A DNA stretch of 64,000 nt. It comes from Chitinophaga parva (GTDB lineage Bacteria; Bacteroidota; Bacteroidia; Chitinophagales; Chitinophagaceae). Of this stretch, positions 1-8,908 are shown one piece after another; positions within the stretch are counted from its first letter, which is position 1, and each line of letters starts with the position of its first letter. A program made the translations under genes and the position numbers. The stretch covers positions 1,054,001-1,118,000 of the forward strand of contig NZ_QCYK01000002.1 in assembly GCF_003071345.1 (NCBI RefSeq), given 5' to 3'. The notes under the pieces are model-generated. The model was not told where the DNA came from, ran no database searches, and saw only the letters and a list, made by a program, of their open reading frames with translations.

Positions 1-800
1 TCGCGGTAAAACGCAGCGTGGGATACATGCCGGACAGCGTAGGGTTTTACGATAACATGACCGCGCTGGAAAACCTGCTCTACATTGGCCGCCTGAATGG
101 CCTGGCAGAGCAGGAACTAAAAGCACGGGCCGCCGCAACCCTGGAACTGGTGGGCCTTGCAGGTGATATGGATAAAAAAACATCCACCTTTTCCCGTGGC
201 ATGAAACAACGCCTGGGCCTTGCGGATGTACTGATCAAACAACCCGCCGTCATCATCCTGGACGAGCCTACGCTGGGTATTGATCCCAGCGGTGTGAGGG
301 ACTTCCTTGCATTGATCAGGCAACTCAGCAGGCAGCAGGGCCTTACTGTATTGATCTCCTCCCACCACCTGCACCACGTGCAGCAGGTGTGCGACCGTGT
401 AGGTCTTTTTGTGAATGGCAGACTGGAAGTGGAGGGCAATATTGACACCCTTTCTGGCAACTTACTGGCCCGGGAAGGCTACGTTACCACGGTAACACTG
501 GCGCAGGCCATTGCCCAGCCATGGCCGCTCCTGCCAGCCTTCACCGCGCTGGATGGCGTAAAAGAAGTAGCGGTGCAGGATCATGTGGCCACCTTTTCCT
601 GTGAACGCGATATCACGCCTTCCATTGTGCGGCTGCTGGTGGAAAAAGGTTGTGACATCACGGGCGTGCACAAAAAAGACTACGGCCTGGATGAGATCTA
701 CCAAAAGTATTTTGAAAACAATGCAGCTGAAAACATTACCCATGAAAAGTCTGCCGGTTTCCTTCAAAGGACTTTCTTTAAAAAACACAGGGAGCAATAA
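1..800 (+). CDS. ABC transporter ATP-binding protein, 5' truncated by window edge
   Basis: This is the nucleotide-binding subunit of an ABC-2 type exporter, acting at the cytoplasmic face of the inner membrane. The reading frame is open from the first bases, so the real start and the Walker A loop lie upstream of the window. Visible are the ABC signature in the form SRGMKQRLGLADVL, Walker B with the catalytic glutamate (VIILDEPTLGIDP) and the H-loop histidine (LISSHH). The last ~100 residues form the usual C-terminal extension of this subfamily. The permease gene follows directly on the same strand, so the two very probably form one transporter. Substrate cannot be told from sequence; the pair resembles Nos/Gld-type exporters only at family level. 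Confidence 0.93.
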   Translation, partial: AVKRSVGYMPDSVGFYDNMTALENLLYIGRLNGLAEQELKARAAATLELVGLAGDMDKKTSTFSRGMKQRLGLADVLIKQPAVIILDEPTLGIDPSGVRDFLALIRQLSRQQGLTVLISSHHLHHVQQVCDRVGLFVNGRLEVEGNIDTLSGNLLAREGYVTTVTLAQAIAQPWPLLPAFTALDGVKEVAVQDHVATFSCERDITPSIVRLLVEKGCDITGVHKKDYGLDEIYQKYFENNAAENITHEKSAGFLQRTFFKKHREQ

Positions 801-837
801 CAAGAGCTCCAATACAACTGTTTCACCGTTCCGCGTA

Positions 838-1770
838 ATGGTGCGTAAGGAGGTGGCAGATCACATCCGCAGCTGGCGCCTCATTGTATTGATGGCATTG
901 ATCGCGCTCACCTTTATTGCTTCGCTGTACGTGTCACTCTCTGCCATCGGCGCCGCCACCGGCAACCTGAACGATCCGGACCACAACTTTCTTTACCTGA
1001 AACTGCTCACCGTTACAGACAACGTGGTGCCACCTTTCCATGTGTTCATCAGTTTCCTGGGGCCACTGCTCGGCATCAGCCTTGGTTTTGATGCGGTGAA
1101 TGCGGAACAGCAAAATGGCACGCTGGCCAGGATCATGGCGCAGCCGGTGTACCGCGACAATCTCCTGCTGGCCAAATTTGTGAGCGCGTGCCTGGTGGTG
1201 ACGGTTTTCTTCCTGGCACTGGAACTGCTGATGATAGGAGGAGGGCTTGTTTTTACCGGCGTGCGCATGGAGCCGCAGGAACTGCTGCGCATACTTGCTT
1301 TCACGGTGTTAAGTGTGGTGTATGTGGGCTTCTGGCTGGGACTTTCCATTTTGCTCTCCGTACGGTTCAAGCAGGGCGCCACGGCGGCATTAACGGCTAT
1401 TGGCATATGGATCTTCCTTACGGTATTTTACCAGATCATCGTAAAGCTGGTGGTGCGGGCCATCCTGCCGGCAGATCCAGGCATCCTTTCACAGGACCAG
1501 GTGATTGCCTATAATAATATGATCCTGGACCTGCTCCGCGTGGCGCCCAGCCAGCTTTACACGGATGCCACCACCACGCTGCTCATGCCTTCTGTGCGCA
1601 GCCTGGGCCCCGTTACCATGGAGCAGATGGCAGGCGCTGTACCGGCCCCGCTGCCCTTTAAAGAAAGCCTGATGATCGTATGGCCACAGGTAAGCGGGCT
1701 ACTGGCAGCAACAACTGTTTGCTTCGCCTTATCTTATTATCTTTTTATGCGGCGCGAGATCAGGAGTTAA
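838..1770 (+). CDS. ABC-2 type transporter permease
   Basis: Membrane subunit partner of the preceding ATPase. The protein has about six hydrophobic segments: one right after the N-terminal MVRKEVADHIRSWR stretch, one around FHVFISFLGPLLGISLG, a pair in the middle, one around GIWIFLTVFYQIIV and one before the C-terminal RREIRS. EQQNGTLARIMAQPVYRDNLLLAK is typical of ABC-2 permeases that contact the ATPase. I chose ATG 838 (310 aa, 37 nt after the ATPase stop). The frame stays open upstream, and ATG 742, overlapping the ATPase by 59 nt, would add 32 residues; the start is uncertain. Substrate unknown. Confidence 0.9.
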   Translation: MVRKEVADHIRSWRLIVLMALIALTFIASLYVSLSAIGAATGNLNDPDHNFLYLKLLTVTDNVVPPFHVFISFLGPLLGISLGFDAVNAEQQNGTLARIMAQPVYRDNLLLAKFVSACLVVTVFFLALELLMIGGGLVFTGVRMEPQELLRILAFTVLSVVYVGFWLGLSILLSVRFKQGATAALTAIGIWIFLTVFYQIIVKLVVRAILPADPGILSQDQVIAYNNMILDLLRVAPSQLYTDATTTLLMPSVRSLGPVTMEQMAGAVPAPLPFKESLMIVWPQVSGLLAATTVCFALSYYLFMRREIRS

Positions 1771-1811
1771 AAATGGCGCAGTAATTCTGCGTATTTACCA
1801 CGCCTTAGCCT

Positions 1812-1855
1812 AACATGCAACGCCCCGTCTCTCTCAAAACGGCGCGTTGCATGTT
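1812..1855. terminator. Hairpin between convergent genes
   Basis: A perfect 12-bp inverted repeat (AACATGCAACGC at 1812-1823 and its complement at 1844-1855) encloses a 20-nt loop. It lies between the convergent ends of the ABC permease and the DUF808 gene and probably terminates both. There is no T-tract on either side, so factor-independent termination is not assured. Confidence 0.6.
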
Positions 1856-1873
1856 CACCCCACCGGGGCTGCT

Positions 1874-2749
1874 CTATCTCTCCTTAACCACACGCACGAT
1901 CCTCTTCGCCAGGTTCACCATCCCTACCATCACTAACCCCGCAACCAGCCCCATTATCAGCTCCGTAATAAACGCCGGTACCCCAGGGAGTACATGATGT
2001 AAGTATTCAATATTATGCACAAAGATGCCTCCACTCACCAGCACCAGCGCCAGCGTGCCCACCACCGCCAGTATGCGGATGATCACTGGCAACGCCTTCA
2101 CCAGCAACCTCCCGATCGCGGCAAAGATCCCCTTCCCACGTGACCGCCGGATCAGCCCAAACCCTGCATCATCCATCCGCACGATCAGCGCCACAATACC
2201 ATACACCCCGGCCGTAGCCAGCACACCCACGATAGCCACCGTGAGCGCCTGCGTGGCCAGCGGCTTATCCAGCACAGACCCCAGTGAAATGATCACGATC
2301 TCGATAGAAAGAATAAAATCCGTGGCAATGGCCGCTTTCACTTTTCCCTTCTCCGCTACCAGGTCCGGTTGCTGCGGGGTGGCCGCCGTTACCGGTTCTG
2401 GCTTTTCATGGGAGCGGTGAAAGAGGAACTCAATGATCTTCTCCACGCCCTCATAGGCCAGGTAAAATCCGCCCAATACCAGTGCAATTTTCATGGCCAC
2501 CGGTACAAAGGCATTCAACAATAAGGCAATGGGAATAATGATCAGTTTATTTAACAGGGAGCCCTTTGTAATAGCCCACAGCACCGGCAGCTCCCGCGAG
2601 GACACGAAGCCCGTTGCCTTCTCTGCATTCACCGCCAGGTCATCTCCCAGGATGCCGGCTGTTTTCTGTGTTGCCACTTTAGCAGTAACGGAAATATCAT
2701 CCATCAGCGCTGCGATATCGTCCAGGATTGCAAAGATGCCCGATGCCAT
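1874..2749 (-). CDS. DUF808 (YedI-like) inner-membrane protein
   Basis: A 291-residue polytopic membrane protein of the DUF808/YedI family, whose biochemical role is not established. The family hallmark N-terminus MASGIFAILDDIAALMDD is present, followed by KVATQKTAGILGDDLAVNAE and several long hydrophobic segments: KLIIIPIALLLNAFVPVAMK, AIATDFILSIEIVIISLG, a valine-rich segment near residue 185 and two near the C-terminus. Length agrees with the family (about 290-330). It stands alone, convergent with the ABC permease and divergent from the methyltransferase gene, with only 99 nt to that start. A role in membrane stress or transport is sometimes assumed; nothing here settles it. Confidence 0.93.
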   Translation of the reverse strand: MASGIFAILDDIAALMDDISVTAKVATQKTAGILGDDLAVNAEKATGFVSSRELPVLWAITKGSLLNKLIIIPIALLLNAFVPVAMKIALVLGGFYLAYEGVEKIIEFLFHRSHEKPEPVTAATPQQPDLVAEKGKVKAAIATDFILSIEIVIISLGSVLDKPLATQALTVAIVGVLATAGVYGIVALIVRMDDAGFGLIRRSRGKGIFAAIGRLLVKALPVIIRILAVVGTLALVLVSGGIFVHNIEYLHHVLPGVPAFITELIMGLVAGLVMVGMVNLAKRIVRVVKER

Positions 2750-2848
2750 ACGTCGTAGTTATTATAGGTCGCGGCGATATTAACAAAAATTCCTGTACAA
2801 ACCTGCGCATCTTTCTTCCATTTCCGCGGCGCCCCTTATCTTCGCCGC

Positions 2849-3382
2849 ATGCGTTTATCAGAAGCCATCCATCTCCTGGATCATCCCGCCCTGCGCGCGG
2901 CCATTCCATCCAGCCCCGTGTGCTGGGCTGACCTCGGCTGTGGCGATGGGCTTTTCACGGAAGCCCTGGCCCGCCTGCTGCCCAGGCGCAGCGCGCTGTA
3001 CGGGATAGATCTCCGGCCCAGGTTACACAGCGATACGGTGAATGGCGTATCGCTCATTCCCTTCCCGGCAGATTTTCTGACCATGCCCTTACCCACGGAA
3101 GTGGATGGTTTCCTGATGGCCAATGCGCTGCACTACGTGCAAGACAAGCCCGCCTTCCTCAAAAAGCTGGAAACCTATTACCGCAACGGCGCACAAAAAG
3201 GCCCGCTCCTCATCGTGGAGTACGATAAAGATACCCCCGTAGAGCAATGGGTGCCCTGGCCGGTCAGTTTTGCAAAGCTGCAACCCTTGCTGCAACAGGC
3301 CGGGTGGAAAACCGTGGAGAAGATCGGGGAAGTGCATTCCGTGTACGGCGGTATGATGTACGCCGCCATCGCATTGCCGTAA
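2849..3382 (+). CDS. Class I SAM-dependent methyltransferase
   Basis: A 177-residue Rossmann-fold methyltransferase. Motif I is clear (WADLGCGDGLFTEALARLL), followed by the acidic strand end YGIDL that should bind the SAM ribose, and by a motif IV-like VDGFLMANALHYV. FLKKLETYYRNGAQKGPLLIVEYDK matches the usual strand-5 region. It is short for the class and has no added substrate domain, so the substrate cannot be assigned. The start sits directly after a TATCTTCG sequence (7 of 8 positions of the Bacteroidota -7 box TAnnTTTG), so the mRNA may be nearly leaderless. Confidence 0.88.
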   Translation: MRLSEAIHLLDHPALRAAIPSSPVCWADLGCGDGLFTEALARLLPRRSALYGIDLRPRLHSDTVNGVSLIPFPADFLTMPLPTEVDGFLMANALHYVQDKPAFLKKLETYYRNGAQKGPLLIVEYDKDTPVEQWVPWPVSFAKLQPLLQQAGWKTVEKIGEVHSVYGGMMYAAIALP

Positions 3383-3474
3383 AAAAACAAGGGCGCCTGC
3401 GCTCCGCTCATCCCTCCCATCCCCGTCAATCAGATATTTGTTCTATTTTAGGCGTTGATTTAAAACCATCGCCA

Positions 3475-4074
3475 TTGGGATCTATTTATGCCGCTTATGC
3501 CGACGGGGACCTTCTCCGGCTATTGCGTAGCGACGACCCGCAGGCTTTTGCCGAGCTGTATGAGCGCTACCGCATGGACGTTTACCGCTATGGGCTCACC
3601 ATCGTAAAGATGCCCCTGCAGGCGGAAGATCTTCTGCAGGATACCTTTATCCGCCTCTGGGATGTGCGCCACCGCCTGGAGATCAAAACAGGCATCCGTC
3701 AATACCTGCTGCGCATCTGTCATAACCGCGCTATAGACATTAACAAGCAGGTGGCCGTGAGCCGCCAGCTGGTAGACCAGTTATTCAACCACTACCAGGA
3801 TGATTCCGCATCCCTGGAACGCAGCCAGCTGGACCTGCAACGCTTTGACGCCCTGGTAGAGGAAGCACTCAGCTCCCTCAGCCCCCAGCGCCGCCGCGTA
3901 TATGAAATGTGTAAAAAGGAAAAGAAGAGCTACGAAGAAGTGGCCCGGGAGCTTCAGCTGTCCACCAATACCGTGAAAGCGCACATGACGCAGGCAAACG
4001 CCCTGCTCCGGGAGTACATCCGCAAAAACGCCCGCATTTCCATCCTCGTTTTACTGCTGGGAAAATTTTTTTAA
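3475..4074 (+). CDS. ECF (sigma-70 family) sigma factor, locus 1
   Basis: Extracytoplasmic-function sigma factor of about 199 aa that should direct RNA polymerase to the locus 1 promoter(s) when released by the FecR protein encoded next. Region 2 is visible as AFAELYERYRMDVYRYGL...LLQDTFIRLWDVR and region 4 as LSPQRRRVYEMCKKEKKSYEEVARELQLS with its helix-turn-helix followed by TVKAHMTQANALL. No ATG is available upstream of region 2 after the preceding gene ends. The TTG at 3475 gives MGSIYAAYADGDLLRLL, which aligns with the MGYIHYTDPELLQLL start of the locus 2 sigma factor, so I use TTG. The FecR gene follows after 56 nt. Confidence 0.93.
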   Translation: MGSIYAAYADGDLLRLLRSDDPQAFAELYERYRMDVYRYGLTIVKMPLQAEDLLQDTFIRLWDVRHRLEIKTGIRQYLLRICHNRAIDINKQVAVSRQLVDQLFNHYQDDSASLERSQLDLQRFDALVEEALSSLSPQRRRVYEMCKKEKKSYEEVARELQLSTNTVKAHMTQANALLREYIRKNARISILVLLLGKFF

Positions 4075-4130
4075 AAAAAGTCAATATTCCGATTAACCCT
4101 TTTTTTCAATTCCAAGTCATTGATGTGAGT

Positions 4131-5357
4131 ATGCAACCATCCTACGCATATTATAAAGAACTTTTGTCCGGCTTTATCCGGAATACCCTCACCGAAGCGG
4201 AGGGCCGGGAGCTGTACGCCTTCATCGCAGCGCAACCCTCGGTCTACGAACAGCTCATGGAAGATCCCGACATCATTGCACTCATAGCGCTGGGCGCGGA
4301 AAGCAGTGATGCCGTGCTGGTACCCGCAGCAGACCACCGCGTACGCACACAGGTGCTGGCGCATGCAAATGGTGAAGGTGTGCAAACGGTAACGCCACCG
4401 GTAGTGGCGATGAAAGGCCGCAAAACGTTGCTGCGTTGGAGTGTAGCCGCCGCAGTGCTGGTCCTGCTGGGCTTTACCACCTGGTTCCTGCTGCTCCAGC
4501 CCCGCCAGCACCAGCTGGCCCAGGGTACCACAGCTGCAAAGCCGGTGGCGGATAAGGCGGCGCCCGTGCGCAACCGTGCTACCATTACCTTGGCAAATGG
4601 GACGGTAGTGGCGGTAGACAGCCTGCGCCAGGGCCTGGCTACAGGCCAGTTTACCCGCGTAGTGACCCGCCAGGATGGGCAGGTGGCTTATGAGCAGACG
4701 AACGGTGGGGCGGGGCAGGAGCTGGTTTACAACACCCTGAGCAATCCTCGTGGCAGCAAGGTGGTAGACATCACGCTCAGTGATGGCTCCCGCGTGTGGC
4801 TCAATGCAGGCAGCTCCCTTACCTATCCGGTGGCATTCACCGGCAATGAGCGGCGGGTGCGCATCAGCGGGGAAGGGTATTTTGAAATTGCCCCGGATGC
4901 ACATAAGCCTTTCTTCGTTACCAGGAATGAAATGGAAGTGCAGGTACTGGGTACGCATTTTAATATCAATGCGTATGACAATGCCGCCGGTGAAACCCGC
5001 ACCACCTTGCTGGAAGGCGCAGTGCGCGTGAAGGAAGGGGGACAACAGGTTACCTTGCAGCCCGGCCAGCAGGCCAGGGCAGGTGCCACTATGAATGTGA
5101 TCAGTAATGTGAATGTCAACCAGGTTGTTGCCTGGAAAAATGGCTATTTCAATTTTGAAAATATGCGTTTACCGGATGTGATGCAGCAATTGGAAATGTG
5201 GTATGATATATCGGTAGTGTATGAAGGCGCAGTGCCGGATATCCGCTTCTACGGGGAACTGAGAAGGGATACTAACCTGTCGGGCGTTATCTCCGCCCTG
5301 GAGGATTCCGGCGTGCACTTTAAAGTAGAAGGCAACAAACTTATTGTGCTGCCCTAA
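4131..5357 (+). CDS. FecR family anti-sigma factor, locus 1
   Basis: Inner-membrane regulator (408 aa) linking the SusC N-terminal signalling domain to the ECF sigma factor. The cytoplasmic N-terminal ~100 residues are followed by a single membrane segment (about residues 102-121, LLRWSVAAAVLVLLGF), a periplasmic FecR domain (DGSRVWLNAGSSLTYPVAF...ISGEGYFEIAPD...VLGTHFNINAY...LLEGAVRV) and a C-terminal DUF4974 (VVAWKNGYFNFENMRLPDVM...LEMWYDISV). ATG 4131 is chosen; a GTG six bases upstream is possible. It lies between the sigma factor and susC, the standard arrangement for cell-surface signalling in Bacteroidota. Confidence 0.95.
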   Translation: MQPSYAYYKELLSGFIRNTLTEAEGRELYAFIAAQPSVYEQLMEDPDIIALIALGAESSDAVLVPAADHRVRTQVLAHANGEGVQTVTPPVVAMKGRKTLLRWSVAAAVLVLLGFTTWFLLLQPRQHQLAQGTTAAKPVADKAAPVRNRATITLANGTVVAVDSLRQGLATGQFTRVVTRQDGQVAYEQTNGGAGQELVYNTLSNPRGSKVVDITLSDGSRVWLNAGSSLTYPVAFTGNERRVRISGEGYFEIAPDAHKPFFVTRNEMEVQVLGTHFNINAYDNAAGETRTTLLEGAVRVKEGGQQVTLQPGQQARAGATMNVISNVNVNQVVAWKNGYFNFENMRLPDVMQQLEMWYDISVVYEGAVPDIRFYGELRRDTNLSGVISALEDSGVHFKVEGNKLIVLP

Positions 5358-5507
5358 ACCACCACGGCAGCCTTTCCACAACTGGAGTTTTTACAGCAAT
5401 GTTTCGGGATCATCCTGCCCTCCGCGGAAGGGCACGGGCTTCCTGTTTTTATTATCAACCAAGATCCGTTGTCAACGCCAGTTGGCAGCGCCTAAAAAGT
5501 TATGTAA

Positions 5508-8500
5508 ATGAACATGATCTTTGCCAGTCACCGGCCGCGCGCCGGGGCCGCACTATTGCCTTGCCAGCACGAGCGCACAGGTAAGCAGAGGCACCCGGGC
5601 ACCGTGATGAAGCTTTTTGTATTACTGGCATTCGTGCTGCAGGGGTGGGCCCCGCAGGTACATGCGCAGACCATCACCTACGCCGCCAAGGATGCGTCGC
5701 TGCGCACCATTTTTAACGAAGTCCGCAAACAGACCGGCTACGGTGTGTTTGGTAATGAAAACCTGCTGAAGGATACCAAACCGGTAAGCATACAGGCCAG
5801 CAACATGGCCCTGGCAGATTTCCTGAACCGGATCATGGAAGGACAACCCATCAATTACCGGGTGGACGGGAAGAATATTATCTTCTTTTCCCGCAACCGC
5901 GCCACTGCAGATGCTGCACTGGCCCGCGGGATGAATGTGAACGGGAACGTGCTGTCGGAAGACGGGCTGCCTATCCCCGGCGCTACCTGTATGATCAAAG
6001 GCACCCGCCGCGGCGCAATGACCAATGAGCATGGCAATGTAACACTGGAAAATGTGACGCCGCCTTTTACCGTGGTGATCACCAGCATTGGTTTTGAAAC
6101 GGAAGAGATAAACGTAACCGCTTACCAGCTGCAATTCTCCTCCACGATGCGCAAGAAGGCGCTGGAGTTGGGACATGTGGACATCCGCACTGGTATGTTC
6201 ACCCGCCGCAAGGAAGATTTCACCGGTGCCGCCTCCGTTTTCACGGGCGACCAGTTGAAGAGCATTGGCAACCGCAACATCCTGGAAAGCCTGAAAACAC
6301 TGGACCCTTCCTTTGTACAGGTCACCAATAATGCACAGGGCGCCAATCCCAATGCCATGCCCATCTTCGAGATCCGCGGCCGCACCAGTGTAAGCAACAC
6401 GGACCTTAACAGCCAGTTCAGCGCCGATCCTAACCAGCCCCTCTTCATCCTGGACGGTTTTGAGAGCACGCTGCAGGCCATCTACGACCTGGATATGAAC
6501 CGCGTGGCCTCCGTGACCATCCTGAAAGACGCCGCCTCTACTGCGTTGTATGGCGCGAAGGCATCAAACGGGGTGGTGGTCGTGGAAACCAAACGCCCCG
6601 TGCCCGGGCAGTTGCGCATCAGCTATACGGCAGACCTTTCCCTGGATATGCCCGACCTGAGAAGCTACAACATGATGAACGCCGCAGAAAAGCTGGAATT
6701 TGAAAGGCTCTCACAGGTGTACTATAAGCCCACAGACCAGTGGAACACAGACCAACGCTATGCCTCACGCATGGCCGCTGTGCAATCCGGCATAAATACC
6801 TACTGGCTCAGCGAGCCCGTACAACTGGGCCTGAGCAACCGCCATTCCGTACAGCTGAACGGTGGTAACAGTGACCTGATGTTCAATGCAGGTGCCTCCT
6901 ACGGCATGCAGAACGGGGTCATGAAAGGCTCTTCCCGCAGCGCCTGGAGCGGCAATTTCAACCTCACGTACCGCAAGAACGCCATTAACGTTACCAACCA
7001 GATGAACGTAACCGGCGGCAACGCGGTAGCCTCTCCCTATGGCAACTTTTCCGACTTTGTAAATGCAAGTCCCTATTACCGCAAAAGACTGAACGATGGC
7101 AGCATTCCCAAATACCTGGACACCACCGGCCTCACCCTGGTGAACCCTTTGTACAATGCCTCGCTGTACAGCATTAACAAGTCGCCTAACTTCAACTTCT
7201 ACGACAACCTCGCTGCCATTTACACCATTAGCCGCACGCTGCGCGTGCAGGGAGGTATCCAGCTGGCCCGCGGCACGCAGGACCAGGTCCTCTTCGTGCC
7301 CCCGGATAATACACAGTTTGATGGGGCAGACCCCACGCAGAAAGGCAGCTACACCAGCAACCATACGGCCACTACTTCCTACAGCATGAACCTCATGCTC
7401 ACCTGGGCAAAAGTAGTAGGCAGGCACCGGTTTAACGCCAACGGGCGTACGGAAATGCAGCAGAACCGGAGCGAGATGGCCAGCTTTTCCGCGGTAGGTT
7501 TTCCCTACGGCACCAATGGCAATCCTTCCTATGCCTTCCAGTACACGCCTTTCAGCCGGCCCAACGCGCTCACCGTGGTATCGCGCAGCGTAGGCTTTCT
7601 GGGTAGTGTGAACTATGTGTTTGACGACCGCTTTATGGTAGACGCTACCTACCGCCTGGATGGCGCCAGTGTGTTTGGCTCTAACCGGCTCTTTAAACCA
7701 TTCGCATCCGGTGGTATCGGCTGGAACCTGCACCGGGAGCAGTTCCTGAGGCAGGTGAAGTGGATCAATCTCTTAAAGATCAGGGGCGATATTGGTATTA
7801 CGGGCAATGAGAACCTGGGCCAGTTCACCTCTACGTCCACCTTTTCTTTCCAGCAGGGACAGAACAACTTTGGTCAGGGCCTCAACATGGTGTCCCTCGG
7901 CAATCCTGACCTGGAATGGCAGAAGACCCGCCAGGAAAGCTACGGGGTAGACTTCGGTTTCCTGGGCTCCCGTATCAGCGGTACGGTGGATTACTTCCGC
8001 AAGCTTACAGATCCCATGGCCATTGGCACCAGCGGCACCCTGCCTTCTTCTACCGGTGTGAATGCCAACTATGTGATCAACCTCGGCCACCTCACCACCA
8101 CCGGTTGGGAATTCAACGTACGTTTCTCGCCCATTTATAACCTGAAGAAACAGATCGTGTGGACCATCGGCATCACCGGTAGCGCTTACAAAAGCACCTA
8201 CGGTGGCCTGGGCAACCAGCTGGAATTGCTCAACAAGAAGAGCGATAGCCTGAGCAACCGCGGTGGTACCGCCGCCCTGAACAGCCTTAACCGCTATGCA
8301 GACGGCTACAGCCCGGATGATATCTGGGCCGTGCGTTCCAGGGGTATTGATCCCGCTACCGGTAATGAATTGTTCCAGGCAAAAGACGGTACCCTCACCT
8401 TTGACTACAATCCTTCAGATGTAGTGCGGGTGGGCAATACGCGACCTGCCATGCAGGGGGTGATCAACACTTCCTTCAACTATAAGCAGTTCATCTTCGG

Positions 8501-8897
8501 CGCCGCCATCCGCTATAGCATGGGCGGGTACCAGCTGAACAGCGCCCTGTACACCAAGGTGGAAAACATCGGCAACCTGCTGAACAACCAGGACAAACGC
8601 GCCCTTTACGACCGCTGGAAAAACCCCGGTGATATCAGCCAGTTCAAATCCATCACCTCCACCGGCAGCACACCCATGTCATCGCGCTTCGTGGAGAAAG
8701 ACAACTACTTTGACGGAGAGTCCTTCAACCTCGGCTACCGCGTAGGACAAGGATGGATCAGGAAATTAAAAATGCAGTCGCTCAGCCTGAATTTCTACCT
8801 GAACAACATCTTCTGGATAGAGAGTATCAAAACAGAGCGGGGCACCAGCTATCCGTTCGACAGGACCGCTTCTTTCAGTCTTAATGCATCTTTCTAA
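5508..8897 (+). CDS. SusC/RagA-family TonB-linked outer-membrane protein, locus 1
   Basis: TonB-dependent outer-membrane importer of 1129 aa. Order of domains: N-terminal extension and signal peptide (MKLFVLLAFVLQGWAPQVHA from residue 34), an STN signalling domain (about 55-130, ITYAAKDASLRTIFNEVRKQTGY) that should contact FecR, a carboxypeptidase-regulatory-like domain (about 145-220, VLSEDGLPIPGATCMIKG), the plug (about 230-365, with FILDGFE and ASTALYGAKASNGVVVVETK) and the barrel ending in FSLNASF. The STN domain fits control by the upstream sigma/FecR pair. ATG 5508 gives the extended N-terminus common in this family; ATG 5607 is the alternative. SusD follows after 11 nt. Confidence 0.97.
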   Translation: MNMIFASHRPRAGAALLPCQHERTGKQRHPGTVMKLFVLLAFVLQGWAPQVHAQTITYAAKDASLRTIFNEVRKQTGYGVFGNENLLKDTKPVSIQASNMALADFLNRIMEGQPINYRVDGKNIIFFSRNRATADAALARGMNVNGNVLSEDGLPIPGATCMIKGTRRGAMTNEHGNVTLENVTPPFTVVITSIGFETEEINVTAYQLQFSSTMRKKALELGHVDIRTGMFTRRKEDFTGAASVFTGDQLKSIGNRNILESLKTLDPSFVQVTNNAQGANPNAMPIFEIRGRTSVSNTDLNSQFSADPNQPLFILDGFESTLQAIYDLDMNRVASVTILKDAASTALYGAKASNGVVVVETKRPVPGQLRISYTADLSLDMPDLRSYNMMNAAEKLEFERLSQVYYKPTDQWNTDQRYASRMAAVQSGINTYWLSEPVQLGLSNRHSVQLNGGNSDLMFNAGASYGMQNGVMKGSSRSAWSGNFNLTYRKNAINVTNQMNVTGGNAVASPYGNFSDFVNASPYYRKRLNDGSIPKYLDTTGLTLVNPLYNASLYSINKSPNFNFYDNLAAIYTISRTLRVQGGIQLARGTQDQVLFVPPDNTQFDGADPTQKGSYTSNHTATTSYSMNLMLTWAKVVGRHRFNANGRTEMQQNRSEMASFSAVGFPYGTNGNPSYAFQYTPFSRPNALTVVSRSVGFLGSVNYVFDDRFMVDATYRLDGASVFGSNRLFKPFASGGIGWNLHREQFLRQVKWINLLKIRGDIGITGNENLGQFTSTSTFSFQQGQNNFGQGLNMVSLGNPDLEWQKTRQESYGVDFGFLGSRISGTVDYFRKLTDPMAIGTSGTLPSSTGVNANYVINLGHLTTTGWEFNVRFSPIYNLKKQIVWTIGITGSAYKSTYGGLGNQLELLNKKSDSLSNRGGTAALNSLNRYADGYSPDDIWAVRSRGIDPATGNELFQAKDGTLTFDYNPSDVVRVGNTRPAMQGVINTSFNYKQFIFGAAIRYSMGGYQLNSALYTKVENIGNLLNNQDKRALYDRWKNPGDISQFKSITSTGSTPMSSRFVEKDNYFDGESFNLGYRVGQGWIRKLKMQSLSLNFYLNNIFWIESIKTERGTSYPFDRTASFSLNASF

Positions 8898-8908
8898 AAC
8901 CTCCTGGA

